DNA from: Rutpela maculata
Taxonomy: Eukaryota > Arthropoda > Insecta > Coleoptera > Cerambycidae
Direction of reading: 5' to 3'
Assembly (NCBI GenBank): GCA_936432065.2
Contig: OW386285.2
Span: 175,627,984 to 175,691,983 of the forward strand
DNA length: 64,000 bases
The notes under the pieces: generated by a model
What the model was told of the DNA's origin: nothing
Database searches by the model: none
Seen by the model: the letters and a program-made list of their open reading frames with translations, nothing else
Shown here: positions 17,441 through 29,427 of the stretch, piece by piece
Layout of the letters: every line of letters begins with the position of its first letter
Position numbering within the stretch: position 1 is the first letter of the stretch
Program-made: the position numbers and the translations under genes

Positions 17441-20400
17441 ATCTTTTATTAACACCTAATAAATATTGTATATACACGTCATATCGTATATTTTAATTTT
17501 AAAAATAAAAATATCGTCTAATTTACTCCATATTTCAGACAAGTAAACGCGCTCAAATTACGTCATGGACAGAACTCCAATCAAAATTAAACAATTTCTG
17601 GATTCATAGGGCATCTGCAAGTAATGTCACAGCTAACCTCAAAAATATGTGTTTCTTAAGATTGAAGAGTATTACCTGGCTATTATTAAAATTTCTGGTT
17701 GGTTCCCGTATTTTCAACTAAAGTCTAGTTCAGTGTAATGTTTATGAAGTTCTAAATACCTTGTCCTAAAAAAGTAGGACTCTTTTTGTAGGTTGGAAGT
17801 CTAACCTGTAATTAGCAGTCTATTTTTATTAATCAACAATATTGAAAAATTATTTACGTGAATTTTTAAATATTTGCTTGGAGCCAGTACGGCTCCAAGC
17901 AAAACCCAAAATTTAAGGTTATGATGCAGATGCCGTATACGAACATTAACCAAACCTCTTGACGTTTCTGAATTTTACATCTCGTATGGAAACCTGCTGA
18001 TGAGACTATTTCCATGTTGCCTAATGTATATGAATGTTTAACGTTAGAGGAAATGCTTTAATTATTTCACTAAAGAATGTCTACTTTTTATCTCCGCTTT
18101 TGAAAATAATGAATTTCCATTGAATAATACCATCTCCTATAATAAAAATGATAATAATTAACAGAAGAAACACACTTTCGACATGTCGGCTCCCAACAAA
18201 TAACTGACACTTGGCAACAATGATGGAAATAAAATAAATAGATAAGTTATGTTCTCTTATTTACGATTTACGTTGTGATCGTACGGATCTAGTATTTTGA
18301 CTTCATAACTGTGTTTCTTATTAATTATTTAAAAGTGTGTATGTGTACTGTGTAGACATTAAAAATGGAGACACATTTTGAGCACGCAGCAAGTGATAAT
18401 CTCCCTATTATTGACAGTGAAATGGTGAATGACAATTCCTGTTTACTTAAATAAAATAACTGTTACTGATAAATCTTTAGATTTAATAATGATTTTAAAA
18501 ATTATTCAATAAATGTAAAAGAAAATAAATAGTTGTTTATATTTATTAACTGTAATTTGTATACTACAAAAGTGAAATGAATCATATTTTAACGTTTTTA
18601 TTCAGTTTTTGTACATACCTAGGTATTTAGTTTTATAAATTCAGCAGGTATGAAATACCTGTAACTATAAATGTATTATTATATATTAGTACAGTAACTA
18701 GAGGTTTTGACTTTGGAATAATGTCATATGATTTAGATTTCATTCATTTTTGGCAACTTAATAGTAAATGCATCAAAGAAGTTTCTGTACTTTCACACGT
18801 CACCAGACTAGGAATTACAAAGCTTGATGGCAGGTATGTCAATTCAGTAAAGATAAAAAGAGACAAACACTTATATGTACAATCTGCTCATATGTAGCCT
18901 CTACCAAGGGTGCTAGAGTATACCGTTGATTGAAAAGTCCTTATAGATGTGCAACTATATGGCCAAAACCATTCCTATACATCCATCTTACTCATCACAA
19001 TTCCCCTCACGTCCTTATCCACATATTGTTCGTTGACTTGTGGTGCCACCGTTCTTATTTTGCCGAAGCCGTCATAAACTCGCGAGTCGCGATACAAACA
19101 CGTTATGTTTATTAAAAGTTTTAATTCTCTAGGCAGGTTGTAGACCAGCGCAATCAGTGCCGGTGCCAGGGTATTTGGAATGTGAAGCAAATATTTGCTT
19201 GCCGCCCTAAGAAAAAACATTTACAAGTCACTACTGTTAGGACAAATTTCTTAATAAAAACTTATAAACAAAAATCTCAGATAAATAATTCTTCCACTAG
19301 TTTCACTTAAAATTCAAAAACAAGAGAAACCTTTTAATTACCAATTGTCGTATTTCATTTAAGTCGCACTGTAACAATCGTGTTTGCAATTGTTCCTTGT
19401 CCTCAAGACAAAAGCGGCCGATGGCCAGCGCGGCGTTGACATGTTTAGTACGAGTAAACAAATAAGTACGGAGTACTGATTAGAATATGTAACGCTCCAC
19501 AATAAAACACCTATTCAGGGTTCTAAAAAATGTTTTTTTGAGATTTTTGTGCAATTTTGAATTTCTGAAATTTATAACCCAGATAGCATAAGATATTCTT
19601 AGATTAATCTGACAATCTTTTTAAAAAATATCTCTTGATTAATTTTAACAATTATCTTTAAGTAATTCTTAGCATAATCAAATAATTTATGATTACTTTT
19701 AGAATATGATCTGGTAAATAATTTTAGAATATTTGAAAAAATATATATAGGATATATTTGGGCATTTATTTTAAGAATAATTTCATACATTATCTGTTGA
19801 TTATTTTTTTAAAAATATTTTATTAAGAATATCATAATAACATTTTTTTAAAGAGAAATATGGAACATTCAGCTGTTTCTGTCCTTTACCATTTACATAT
19901 CGCCTTTTCGCGTTCTTCTGTGTTCTGTCAAAAAAGTAATGATTGGATGTTGTTCTTAATTATATGTGTGACGCCGTTTGTTTTGTATTTAGTGATAAAA
20001 AATTGATAATTACTGTGTCCAGATCATTATAATTATAATAAATAAGGTAAGTTAAAATAGCTATATATTTTTGTACTTTATTCAGGGCTTGATGGAACAC
20101 AGCTGTCAAATATAACAGGCCTATTTCTGTAATTTTTATTAAAGTGGTATGATGTACTCATTTTATTATTTTATAACATAATAACGGACTGATAACGAAA
20201 GATATGTTATTTTCCCCGTTACTTACACATCATTACATGCCGTTATAAAGATAACGTACACCGTTTACAACTTTGTTAGGTTAAGTTTTCATCTTTTGAT
20301 CAAAAAATATTTCGAAATGGAAGAGCTCCAAAATAAAATTCTAAAGTTTATGTTTATTAAGTAGATAGGAGATAGGTATGATTAAAGAACAATCGTTTAC

Positions 20401-21030
20401 TTGTCAATAAGTTGTCTAAACATGTCTCACGCTAATAAGAAAACTAAAACCACAACGTGGAATAGACATCTAAATGAGAAATTCTATGATGTTTTGAGTG
20501 CAATCGAATTGAGTTCATCGCAAAGTCATAGTGCTTTCACATCTGACCATGTATTAAGTACCTACTTCGGTTCAAATAGTGAAGGAGATTGAAGTGCAAG
20601 TGGGCTTATGGCTTACTAAAGCCAATGAAAGATTAAAGGGTAAACAGGAAAGGAATATTTAATCAGTGCGTCTTAATATGGGCGATGCAATATACTAAGA
20701 AATTGTTTCTTTACTTTCATTTGAAGAGTTATTTTCAATTTGTTTAAAATTATGGATTTTTTTTGTAAACAAATTACAATATCTCTTTTTATTTTTTGGT
20801 TTGACTAATGAGTAAAGGCCTTCGTTATTTAAAACTGTTTTTTATTTCGTTATTTTATCTATAGGCCACGTATATGAACTTGTTAATAGATGTTGATATT
20901 TTTTAGTCTGCGTAAGCCTTCATATAGGTCCTATCAAGTAAATTTAAGGTTTCCCACCTTCTCAAAAGCATGTAAGTTGGACTTGCTGAGATTATTAGAG
21001 GCTACCTTGTCATTCATGGTTATTTCATGA
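17441..21030. other. Gene-poor stretch
   Basis: No recognisable gene. Noted: a perfect 13-bp inverted repeat at 17873-17903 (TTTGCTTGGAGCC, 5-nt loop); a 29-codon frame from ATG 18365 (METHFEHAASDN) with a plausible first-exon look but no support; a 56-codon frame from 20422 (MSHANKKTKTTTWNRHLNEK) that I do not recognise; and AACCCAGATAGCATAAG at about 19571, which looks like a transposon end but whose partner I could not find. Confidence 0.4.
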
Positions 21031-21563
21031 AATTCTTCCATATACTGGGTGTCAACAAGATCACTTTCAGGCTGCCATTTCTTTATTTTTCAACGGAACG
21101 AGATGAACGACATTTGTTTTTATCCATCTCTCAAGTTTTACCGGAAGTGACCTCTACTTTTACACTACTTTTGTTTTCTAAATAGAACGCCCTGTATATT
21201 TTTGTAGTTTATGAATCTAGAAGTCATTATGTATATTTCGTGAATTTTTGCAGCCAATTTTAATTTTCAATCTAGTATACCGTAACCCATCAAAAATTGT
21301 TCTAATGTTCATAAATAACACAGCCCCACAAAAAAAAAAGTTCTGTACCAGAGACGTGAATACATAGATTTTGTGTATTTTTTTATGCTGAATCCGAATC
21401 GGCAGACTAAAAAATGGATTACCCAGGTAGTTTTTTAGTAAAACGCAAAAACATCCCCTAAAATAGAGTGATACGGTAAAGCTTTATAATGAAATGCAAC
21501 AATTTGTAAATACTTTGAGAAAACATTTTAAAATAAGATTTTGAAAATTAGAAAGAAATATAT

Positions 21564-21952
21564 TGTCACGTGTTTCCACCCTTAGGAAACTACTCCTTGC
21601 AAATTCCGTGGGTTCCAAAAATTATAACAAGAGATGTCCACTAACACGCTTTATTAAATATTTACTGGATACTTCACAATACTATTATTTACACTTTACT
21701 GACTAAAAATCACAATGTTTTTCACTTTGTTTATCTTTGAAGTCTTAACCTCACTTTCTATACTTTCTGAACTTTCTGAACTACTCGCCGAGAATGCGGT
21801 CGGTCTTTTATACCTAAAAATGACAGATCTCGATTGTTCTGTGATGACGCCACCATTCTCTAGATAATTCCAGATGTCACTTTGGAATCTTCTGGTAGGT
21901 TCTTTTTCGAGTAGGTGCAAATACATCATTCTAGGGGTTGTAACACATTACA
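21564..21952 (-). mobile_element. Solo LTR with promoter and poly(A) signal
   Basis: A 389-bp insertion absent from the opposite arm of the foldback. It starts TGT and ends ACA, with short inverted ends, and is flanked by ATAT on both sides (21560-21563, 21953-21956). On the minus strand it has GGTATAAAAGACC (TATA box, 21805-21812) and later TTTAATAAAG (poly(A) signal, 21650-21655). The 4-bp duplication fits a Ty3/gypsy-like element whose internal part was lost by LTR recombination. Confidence 0.8.
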
Positions 21953-22761
21953 ATATGTAAATTAATTCCATACCCAGCCCTACGAGGGGGTTAATTCCAC
22001 CTTTAAGATCAAATAACGAATGTTATAGTGCAAAACAATGTGAAAAGCCATAGCCTCGTAGTTTGTAATTGCAAATATACAAATGTAGGTTGACAGACAA
22101 TATATTCGTAAAAAATATAATCTTATTTTTAAGGGGCTTGAAACCACCTCTGCAAACCTAGGTATTTCTTCCCTTTTGAGTCACATATTTTTCTATTCAA
22201 TGGTTTGGTCTAAATTTTGTTACCGCGGGTTTTTGGGGTCGCTGATTACGAATCTGAAGTCCAAATCCGAAAATTCCTGAATAGAAGATAGCGGATCCAA
22301 TATGGCGGATGCAAAAATCGGAAAAGCATTCAAAATTTGAAGATTATGGCTGAAACTTGTTACTCCGGGGGTTTTTGGAGTCGCCGATCACGATTCTGGG
22401 GGTCTTAATTTGCAAATTCTTAAATCCAAAATGGCGGATTAAAAAGTACCATAGAAATTGGCATTTACCACCCAAATAAATACATTGTGGCATTTGAGTA
22501 AAAATAGGCAAATGTCTAAAAATGAGAAACAAGGAATATAAATTCGATTTGCAGTGAGCTGTCTCTTTCAAATACTCTTACCAATCCCAGCAGGAGCGAT
22601 AATACCATACGCTTAATTGGGAACTATAAGACGCACAGAATGAGTAAGCTTTTACTGCTAAAAATATAAATCTGATCATTCAAGTAACAAACTGTCTCAA
22701 CTAAATTCTAACTGGCATTTGTAGGAATGACAAACTGAGGGTTGAAACATTTATAACAAAA

Positions 22762-23035
22762 ATGGCTGTTAAGGAAGCAAAAATTTGGAATAGTTTTAAG
22801 GACGTTGTGAAAACTTTCTCGGAAACAATAAAAACCATGATTACAAGAAGAAAGTGGAAGATATGGTAAAAAACTTTAGAAACCTGGAGACAATCTTGGA
22901 GATTATAGTGAGGAGCATGGAGAACGCTTTCATCGAGATATAAGAAAAATGGAGGAGAGGTATCAAGAAAAAGGAATCCATTGCGAAGAAGTTTTTACGA
23001 TAAAAGAGAAAGATATCATAGGAAAAAAAAGCATT
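22762..23035 (+). pseudogene. Decayed transposon-associated gene at foldback centre
   Basis: From the ATG at 22762 it reads MAVKEAKIWNSFKDVVKTF, then in other frames a GNNK-like piece and finally NLGDYSEEHGERFHRDI with MEERYQ (about 22892-22975). From memory this matches a conserved module (W-x-SF-x2-VV, then ENLGD-x-SEEHGERFH-x-DI, M-x-RYQ) common in uncharacterised, transposon-linked insect proteins. Its biochemical function is not known to me. Several frameshifts are present, so it is not functional. Confidence 0.6.
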
Positions 23036-24361
23036 TAGAATAATTTATGAAATTTAAAAATAGTAATAAAGGATAGCACAGATTAACTGATACCTAGATT
23101 AATCATCTAATCATTTGAATAAGCTACTATAGTGGCCTGTTGCTATCAATATCGTAATTGTGTCATCTTTTTTGGCTTATTATGTTAACCCAGAAACTTA
23201 ACGTAACCCTCCTCTGTAATATAAGCTGCAATCATTCACATCACATTTATGTATCCTACCCCAAACCTACTAAGCTTTGAGGTTTTATCCTACTTATAAA
23301 ACTTTTGGATTAGGGGCGCAGTTTGTCATTCCTAAAATTGCCAGTTAGAATTTAGTTGAGACAGTTTGTTACTTGAATGATCAGATTTATATTTTTAGCT
23401 GTAAAATCTTACTCATTCTGTGAGTCTTATAGTTCCCATTTAAGCATATGGTGTTATCACTCCTTTCTGGGATTGGTAAGAGTATTTGAAAAAGACAGCT
23501 CATTGCAAATCGAATTTATATTCCTTGTTTCTCATTTTTAGACATTTGCCTATTTTTACTCAAATTCCACAATTTTTTTAAACATTCATAACGTATTTCT
23601 TTGGGTGGTAAATACCAATTTCTATGGTACTTTTTAATCTGCCATAATGGGTCCGCCATTTTGGATTTAAGAATTTGCGAGCTGAGACCCCAGAATCGTG
23701 ATCAGCGACTCCAAAAACCCCCGGGTAACAAGTTTCAGCCATAATCTTCAAATTTTGAATGCTTTCCGATTTTTACATCTGCCATATTTGATCCGCCATG
23801 TTTTATTCAAGAATTTTCGGATTCGGATTTCACATTCGAAATCAGCGACCCTGAAAACCCGCGGACACAAAATTTAAACCAAACCATTGAATAGAAAAAT
23901 ATGTGACTCAAAGGGGTAAGAAATACCTAGGTCTGCAGAGGTGGTTTCAAGTCCCTTAAAATTAAGATTACATTATATTTTTTAGGTATATTGTCTGTCA
24001 ATCTACATTTGTATATTTGGAATTACAAACTACAAGGCTATGGCTTTTCACATTGTTTTGCACTATAACATTCGTTATTTGATCTTGGGGGTGGAATTAA
24101 CCCCCTCGTAGGGTATGGATTTAATTTGCATATATTTCTTTCTAATGCTCAAAATCTTATTTTAAAATGTTTTCTCAAAGTATTTACAAATTGTTGCATT
24201 TCATTATAAAGCTTTACTGTATCACTCTATTTTAGGGGATGTTTTTGCGTTTTACTAAAAAACTACCTGGCTGCAGATTCGGATTCAGCATAAAAAAATA
24301 CACAAAATCTATGTATTCAGGTCTCTGGTACAGAACTTTTTTTATTTGTGGGGCTGTGTAA

Positions 24362-25153
24362 TGGAAGAAAAATACCCATTGAATTTTTTTGTTGTTAATT
24401 TATGTCTTGAAAGTTGATAAAATCGCTTTTTTGAAATTATTCAAAATTTTCAAATGAAAGTTCACTTTCATATTACAGCTAAATGTAATTTTTCAATGCC
24501 AATTTAACTATGTATCACAACATATACTGGTAGGTCAATTTCTGGTTGGTCACAGGCTGACAATTAAAATCAGCTGAAAAATTTCACAATGGCGGAAATA
24601 GTCATGAAATTAGCTCAATCATATGCAGAATGACCTCTAGATTCCAAAAATACAGAAATTTGCAGGATATTCTATTTAAAAATCAAAAGTAGTTGCCACT
24701 TCCGGTGAAACCGGAAGTTGTAGAAACTTGACAGATGAAAAAAAAAATGGCTTTTCGATAACATGTGACACATGCCTAGTTTCATCTCGATTTGTTAAAA
24801 AAAAAAAAAAAACTGGCGGCCGGAAAGTCATCTCATTGACATCCAGTATACCATTATTTCCAGAGACCATTTTAACATGGAGTACTTCTATTTCACAGGC
24901 CTATGGATCCAACTGTCCAAAAAAATTTGACACCCATACAAGGAAATTATTCACGCGACTTCAAATGCAAGTCATTTGAAATGAACATTGTTTTCGATAT
25001 TCGAGAAAACATTTTTCTCAATTATTGGGAAACTGCTGGGAAAGTAAAACAAAAATTCTAAACTGTTTCGAAAGACAATCCAAGATTTCTTACGATGCCA
25101 GGTGAAAAAGAAATAGACTTTTCTACACGAGACATAAATGTGGAGTTTCTGAC
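24362..25153. other. Outer flank of the foldback, no gene
   Basis: From about 24600 to 24860 this is a diverged inverted copy of about 21040-21300: both contain the ACTTCCGGT or ACCGGAAGTG motif and TAAATAGAA. It includes the short hairpin ACTTCCGGT-GAA-ACCGGAAGT (24698-24718). Nothing coding is recognised. Confidence 0.5.
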
Positions 25154-25590
25154 AATAGTATATTGTGTATCTAGGTGTGAAAGCGATACATTCCCGGACG
25201 ACGATGCAATTGTTGGCCGAGGCGCTAGCCTCGGCCAACAAGCATCGAAGTCTGGGAATGTGCTTTCACACCGAAGTACACATACTATTTTTTCTGAAAT
25301 CACAATAAATACTATTTTAAACGTATAAAAATCAAAAATATAAACATTTAAAAAAATAATTTCTGAAATCACAATCAATACTATTTTGAACGTATGAAAA
25401 TCAAAAATATTAACATATTAAAATATATATAAAAAACCGTATGGGAATGTTGATCGTTGCTTGGCAATGGATCTTTTCCGGTCTCTTTTCTGATAGTTTC
25501 CTAGCAAGGGACTAAAATACTGAAATTGTGCATTTTTCGCTCTAAAATCGCGCCGAAAATGTACACATTCCCGATCGATTTCAGAAAAAG
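25154..25590 (+). repeat. H3 hairpin repeat copy A
   Basis: Shares with 42369-42882 the order ATAGTATATTGTGTAT, GTGTGAAAGC, TTCCCGGACGACGATGC, then GGGAATGTGCTTTCACAC, then GTTGATCGTTGCTTGGCAA and a GATTTCAGAAAAAGT end. This copy has an extra perfect hairpin at the first apex (25210-25223 with 25228-25241, TTGTTGGCCGAGGC arms) that the other copy lacks. Confidence 0.75.
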
Positions 25591-25758
25591 TTATTTTTTA
25601 AGTATGTGCCAATTGCATCTGTCGATGTTGAATGGGCTTTCACACAATACAAATGGATTTTTAATCAGATTACGTACGGAACACTTACAACAAATATTAT
25701 AGGCCAAGCAAATAAGTTTTTTGTGTCTGGAATTAATTTCCACAAGTCGCCATCATAA
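25590..25758 (+). pseudogene. hAT transposase C-terminal dimerisation fragment
   Basis: Reads KYVPIASVDVEWAFTQYKW and then IGQANKFFVSGINFH to a TAA at about 25758. The P-I-A-S-V-D-V-E-x-A-F-x-x-Y-K pattern matches the dimerisation region of hAT transposases, usually S-V-D-V-E-R-x-F-S. Only this tail is present, directly after H3. No catalytic part or TIRs were found. Confidence 0.6.
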
Positions 25759-26039
25759 CAAATGGAATGGGCAAGTATACAATTTTTTTAAAATAATTTT
25801 AATAACATCTACACATAAAAACAGTTGACCTTTATTTTTCATTTTATTTTTTAAATAATGCCTTATAGTAAAAAAAAAACATGAGGTTTAAACTGTGTTT
25901 AAACGGTTAGATATTGCCGCCAATTTTCGGGCTATTCTATTGGCTATGACGTAATAGCGTAATCACCAGATTCTAATTTGTGCTTGAACAGAGAAACGAG
26001 TACTACGTTGCCATATTTCGATAAATAATGTAAGACATT

Positions 26040-27340
26040 CTGTACTGCTATAAGAAATCCTCTATATATAATGCAATTGACAAAAAAGAGCTAGTTCTTG
26101 CTTTGTTCTTCGATCTAACTCGTGCTTTTGACTGTATTTTAACAAATTTTATGTCTAAAAAAATACAAGCATTGGGGATTAGAGGATCATTAAATGAGTG
26201 GTTTATCTCATTCTTGTCGAACAGAAAAATCTCTGTAAAATTAGGCGATACTATATCCAATACATGCAACCTCAATCTTGGAGTTCCTCAAAGGAGCTTT
26301 ATCAATAACCTCGAATTTCACATTTCAAATGAATTACAACTATTTATAACAATGTTTGCCGATGATACTACCATTTGTATTACTGCAGAATCTATTGAGA
26401 TGCTTGAAAATACAGCTAACAATTTACTGGCTTGCTTTTATAACTGGTGTTCTTCAAACAAATTGGTTATCAATACTTCCAAAACTAAATATATAGTATT
26501 TCATAACAGAACTTCAGAACTGCAAAATATTACACTTCAGCTTAACAATGCTACAATAGAAAAGGTCACCAATACTAAATTCCTGGGACTCCACATAGAT
26601 GAAATCTTAAATCTATAATGGATGTTGAATATCTCCTAAATATTTATTACTCTTTATCATACTCTCATATAAAATATCTAACCTTGTATTGGGGTCAATC
26701 AACACACATAAATAGAGTTTTTGTTCAACAAAAAAGAATACTCAGACTTATTTACTCATATGCTCCACTAGAATCCTGCAGAACTCTGTTTAAAACCAAT
26801 ATTTTAACTGTTGCTTCCATCTTTATTTATGAAGCAAGTTTATTTGTAAAAAATCATTTAGAAATATTTCATCGACACAATAATATTCATAATCATGACA
26901 CAAGATTCGCAAACAATATATATATATATATATATTAATAATTTCAGATTGTCCTATAAGAGTGCACTTTACATTTGCAGTACAATTTATAATAAGCTGC
27001 CAAAATCAATAAAAGATATCAACAACCTAACTAAATTTAAAAAAAAATTACGTTCTTTTCTCTGTACTCAGTTTTTACACCCTAAAAGAATTTCATGAAT
27101 TTACAGCATGAATAATATGTAATTTTACCCATCCTGTTAATGTTTTTTTTATTTATTTGTTCTGTTCAAGTTTTTAATTCGTTGTTTTACATTTTTCGTA
27201 ATCTTATCCCATTTATGTGTTTTATTCAAACTTTTAAATATAAGATTTACATTATATTATTTAAGAGTTTTATAATATCTATTTTGTATTTTGCTGATGA
27301 CGTTTCATATCCTATAAGGCTTACATGAAATAAAGTTATT
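26040..27340 (+). mobile_element. Deleted non-LTR retrotransposon remnant (RT to 3' end)
   Basis: Starts within the RT (YNAIDKKELV, LALFFDLTRAFD), then GVPQRS followed by a deletion of the expected GSILGP block, then FADDTTICI (catalytic box). A second deletion follows FLGLHID, after which the C-terminal region resumes at 26618 (LLNIYYSLSYSHIKYLTLYW, VQQKRILRLIY). A TA microsatellite has expanded at 26918-26935. The 3' end is near GAAATAAAGTTATTATTC (about 27340). Same family as the 16.5-17.4 kb remnant, judged by the LNIYY, LYWGQ and QKRI motifs. Not functional. Confidence 0.75.
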
Positions 27341-27363
27341 ATTCTTGTTCTAATATTACATTT

Positions 27364-29207
27364 GGGTTGTTGCACTCAGTTAAAATTTGAGGAGAATCTA
27401 TGTTAAACAATAACAATTATTCATAAAAAATCATTAGAAACATGTAGAAGTTGAAAAGAAAGTCTTATATTATAATATTAATTACAAAAATACATGCATT
27501 TAAAACGGAGATGACATAATAACGGCAGTCTGTAGAGAAGTTAATAAAACGACGAGAAACGGGTACTAATTTAGAAACTAGCTGATAGCAACGGAGAAAA
27601 AGACAATCTGACATTATATTTAACGTCAAATTCAACTGACGTTCATAGGTTACAATTCGGTATAGTTTAACAGCATCTAGTTATGGATAAATATAAGTAC
27701 AGATAGTGTTTTCTGCCGTACTGTGTAAATAATACCACCAATTCACCAGAAAAACTGTTGTGTTCTAATAATAAACGCCTGAACGTAATAATGAATGATT
27801 CAAAGCCACCAGAGAAGGACCAAGTCTTCTTATTGTGGAGACCATTTCAATGTCAAGTAACAAATTACAATGTATTCTAAGCGTTTTATTTGTGGTAAGT
27901 TGTATCTTAATGTAGGAATTTGATTTTTAATATGGGTTTATGTTGTAGGAAAAATGGACGCATTACAAGACTTGTGTGGCGTTCTAGCTGTTACAAATTT
28001 AAATTACCCTCCAAATTGGTGGATAAAACAGGGTGTATTACTGTATTCTTAACGGCTCTGGTAGATTAGAATGTTATTCATGTTTTGACTTCCTAAAAGG
28101 AGGGAGATGGCTTTAATCTGCTTTTATTAATTTTATCTAGTTTATGTTGGAATAAAGTGCAGTTGTTTTTGTTAGCTATTGATTATTTATGAAGCTCCCT
28201 AGACGCCCCATAATACTAGGATGATCAATAAATTAAGAAAGTAAATTTAAAAACTCGCCGTTGAAAAATTATATGAAACAAACTGTGAAAGTCATCTAAA
28301 GTCGGTGAACACAATCAGTCGGAAATGGCTACGAATGCGTTGGATTGTAGTTATAAATGCCCTTTGAATAATGTGTGTTATAAATACATATCATTGTTTA
28401 TTGCTTAGATAGATACTAGCATAAAGTACTTACCTATTTATTATTTTTTGTTATAATACAGACCTTTCTTGATATCTTCGTAAGTCTCTCTTAGAAGTGA
28501 GTATCAATGGATAATAAATAATTTCTTTAGTAGATAAACTTATTTTGTTGTTTTCAGTTAGATACGCATGTATATAGTTAATAGGAAATAAAACAATGAA
28601 AAGGAAATATTTAATAAAATACAAAGTATAGTTAACAAATTCATCTAAATTAAATGATAAAATACATATTAGACATATTATGTAATATTAATAAGATAAG
28701 ATAAAGGAAGTTCTTGCAGAAATTACAATAGTTTGTACTGTCTATAGCAGCTGTAACGTAAGTACCTTGCAGCTTTTGCACTTCCAACCATTGCAATGTC
28801 AAAACGATCGTCTCTTTTTAAAAATTCACTGACCATAAATATATCTACCGCAAGTAGAATGTCAGATATACAGATATACTGCCTTAGTCGTTTTGTAAAA
28901 AAATATTAACAATAACTGCAAACATCAATCACTGCTAGCTAAACGTCAAATTTACTTTTGACATATGAGGTTATTTTCTTTCTTGTCAGCAATGTCAACT
29001 TATTCGTCTTCATCTGTTCTGCTTATAAGTTCACATCTAACTGCCGTTATGATGTCACTACCGTTTTCGCGGCACATTCAAATAGTCGAAGTTTAACAAT
29101 TTTTTAAAATATGTTGCGCTAAGAATTTTTCTTCCAAATTAAATATATAACTAAATTAAGTCCTCCACTACCATATTTCACCATTTTTGAAAATTCGTCA
29201 ACAACCC
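27364..29207. mobile_element. TIR element T1b (second copy)
   Basis: A copy of 1844 bp of T1a (1317-4124) in the same orientation, with ends GGGTTGTTG and CAACAACCC. Flanking tetramers are ATTT and AATT, so the target duplication is imperfect. It lacks the ORF1-only insertion and has a short extra segment (about 28545-28572, containing GTTGTTTTCAGTTAG) absent from T1a. The exon-like segments are open here too. Confidence 0.85.
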
Positions 29208-29427
29208 AATTCTCTATTAGCAAGTTATAAAACAGCTTTAAAAATATATAAAATATTTACTTGCTGTGTATTTGAAACAGTGATAAAAATTAATACTAAA
29301 TTTATTTTAAACAGTGCAGTGTGCACATTCTTTTTTAGAAATGTGGCAACGTAGCTAGTTACTATCAAATGAAAAATGCCCCTGTTAGAGGTTATTACGC
29401 TATTACGTCACGAGATATCCGGAAAAG

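Larger units (their letters stand above)
21319..24358. repeat. Large inverted-repeat (foldback) element
   Basis: The left arm (21319 to about 22740) and right arm (about 23320-24358) are long inverted copies, beginning CACAGCCCCAC and ending GTGGGGCTGTG, flanked by TAA on both sides (21316-21318, 24359-24361). A 3-bp TWA duplication is typical of PIF/Harbinger elements, but no such transposase is seen. The left arm is interrupted by a solo LTR. The unpaired centre of about 580 bp holds a decayed gene. Weaker inverted similarity continues outward to about 21040 and 24860, so the symmetry may be larger than one element. Confidence 0.75.

Noticed and set aside
19565..19800. AACCCAGATAGCATAAG as a transposon end related to the CCCAGGTAGCAA TIR
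   Set aside because: No matching inverse end was found within reach and the following sequence is only AT-rich.
21420..21435. ACCCAGGTAG in the foldback arm as another copy of the 5622 TIR
   Set aside because: It is internal to the foldback arm and similarity stops after ten bases.
24728..25378. Several overlapping 77-106-codon frames on both strands
   Set aside because: They overlap a hairpin repeat (H3) and a foldback flank; composition follows the palindrome and no domain is recognisable.
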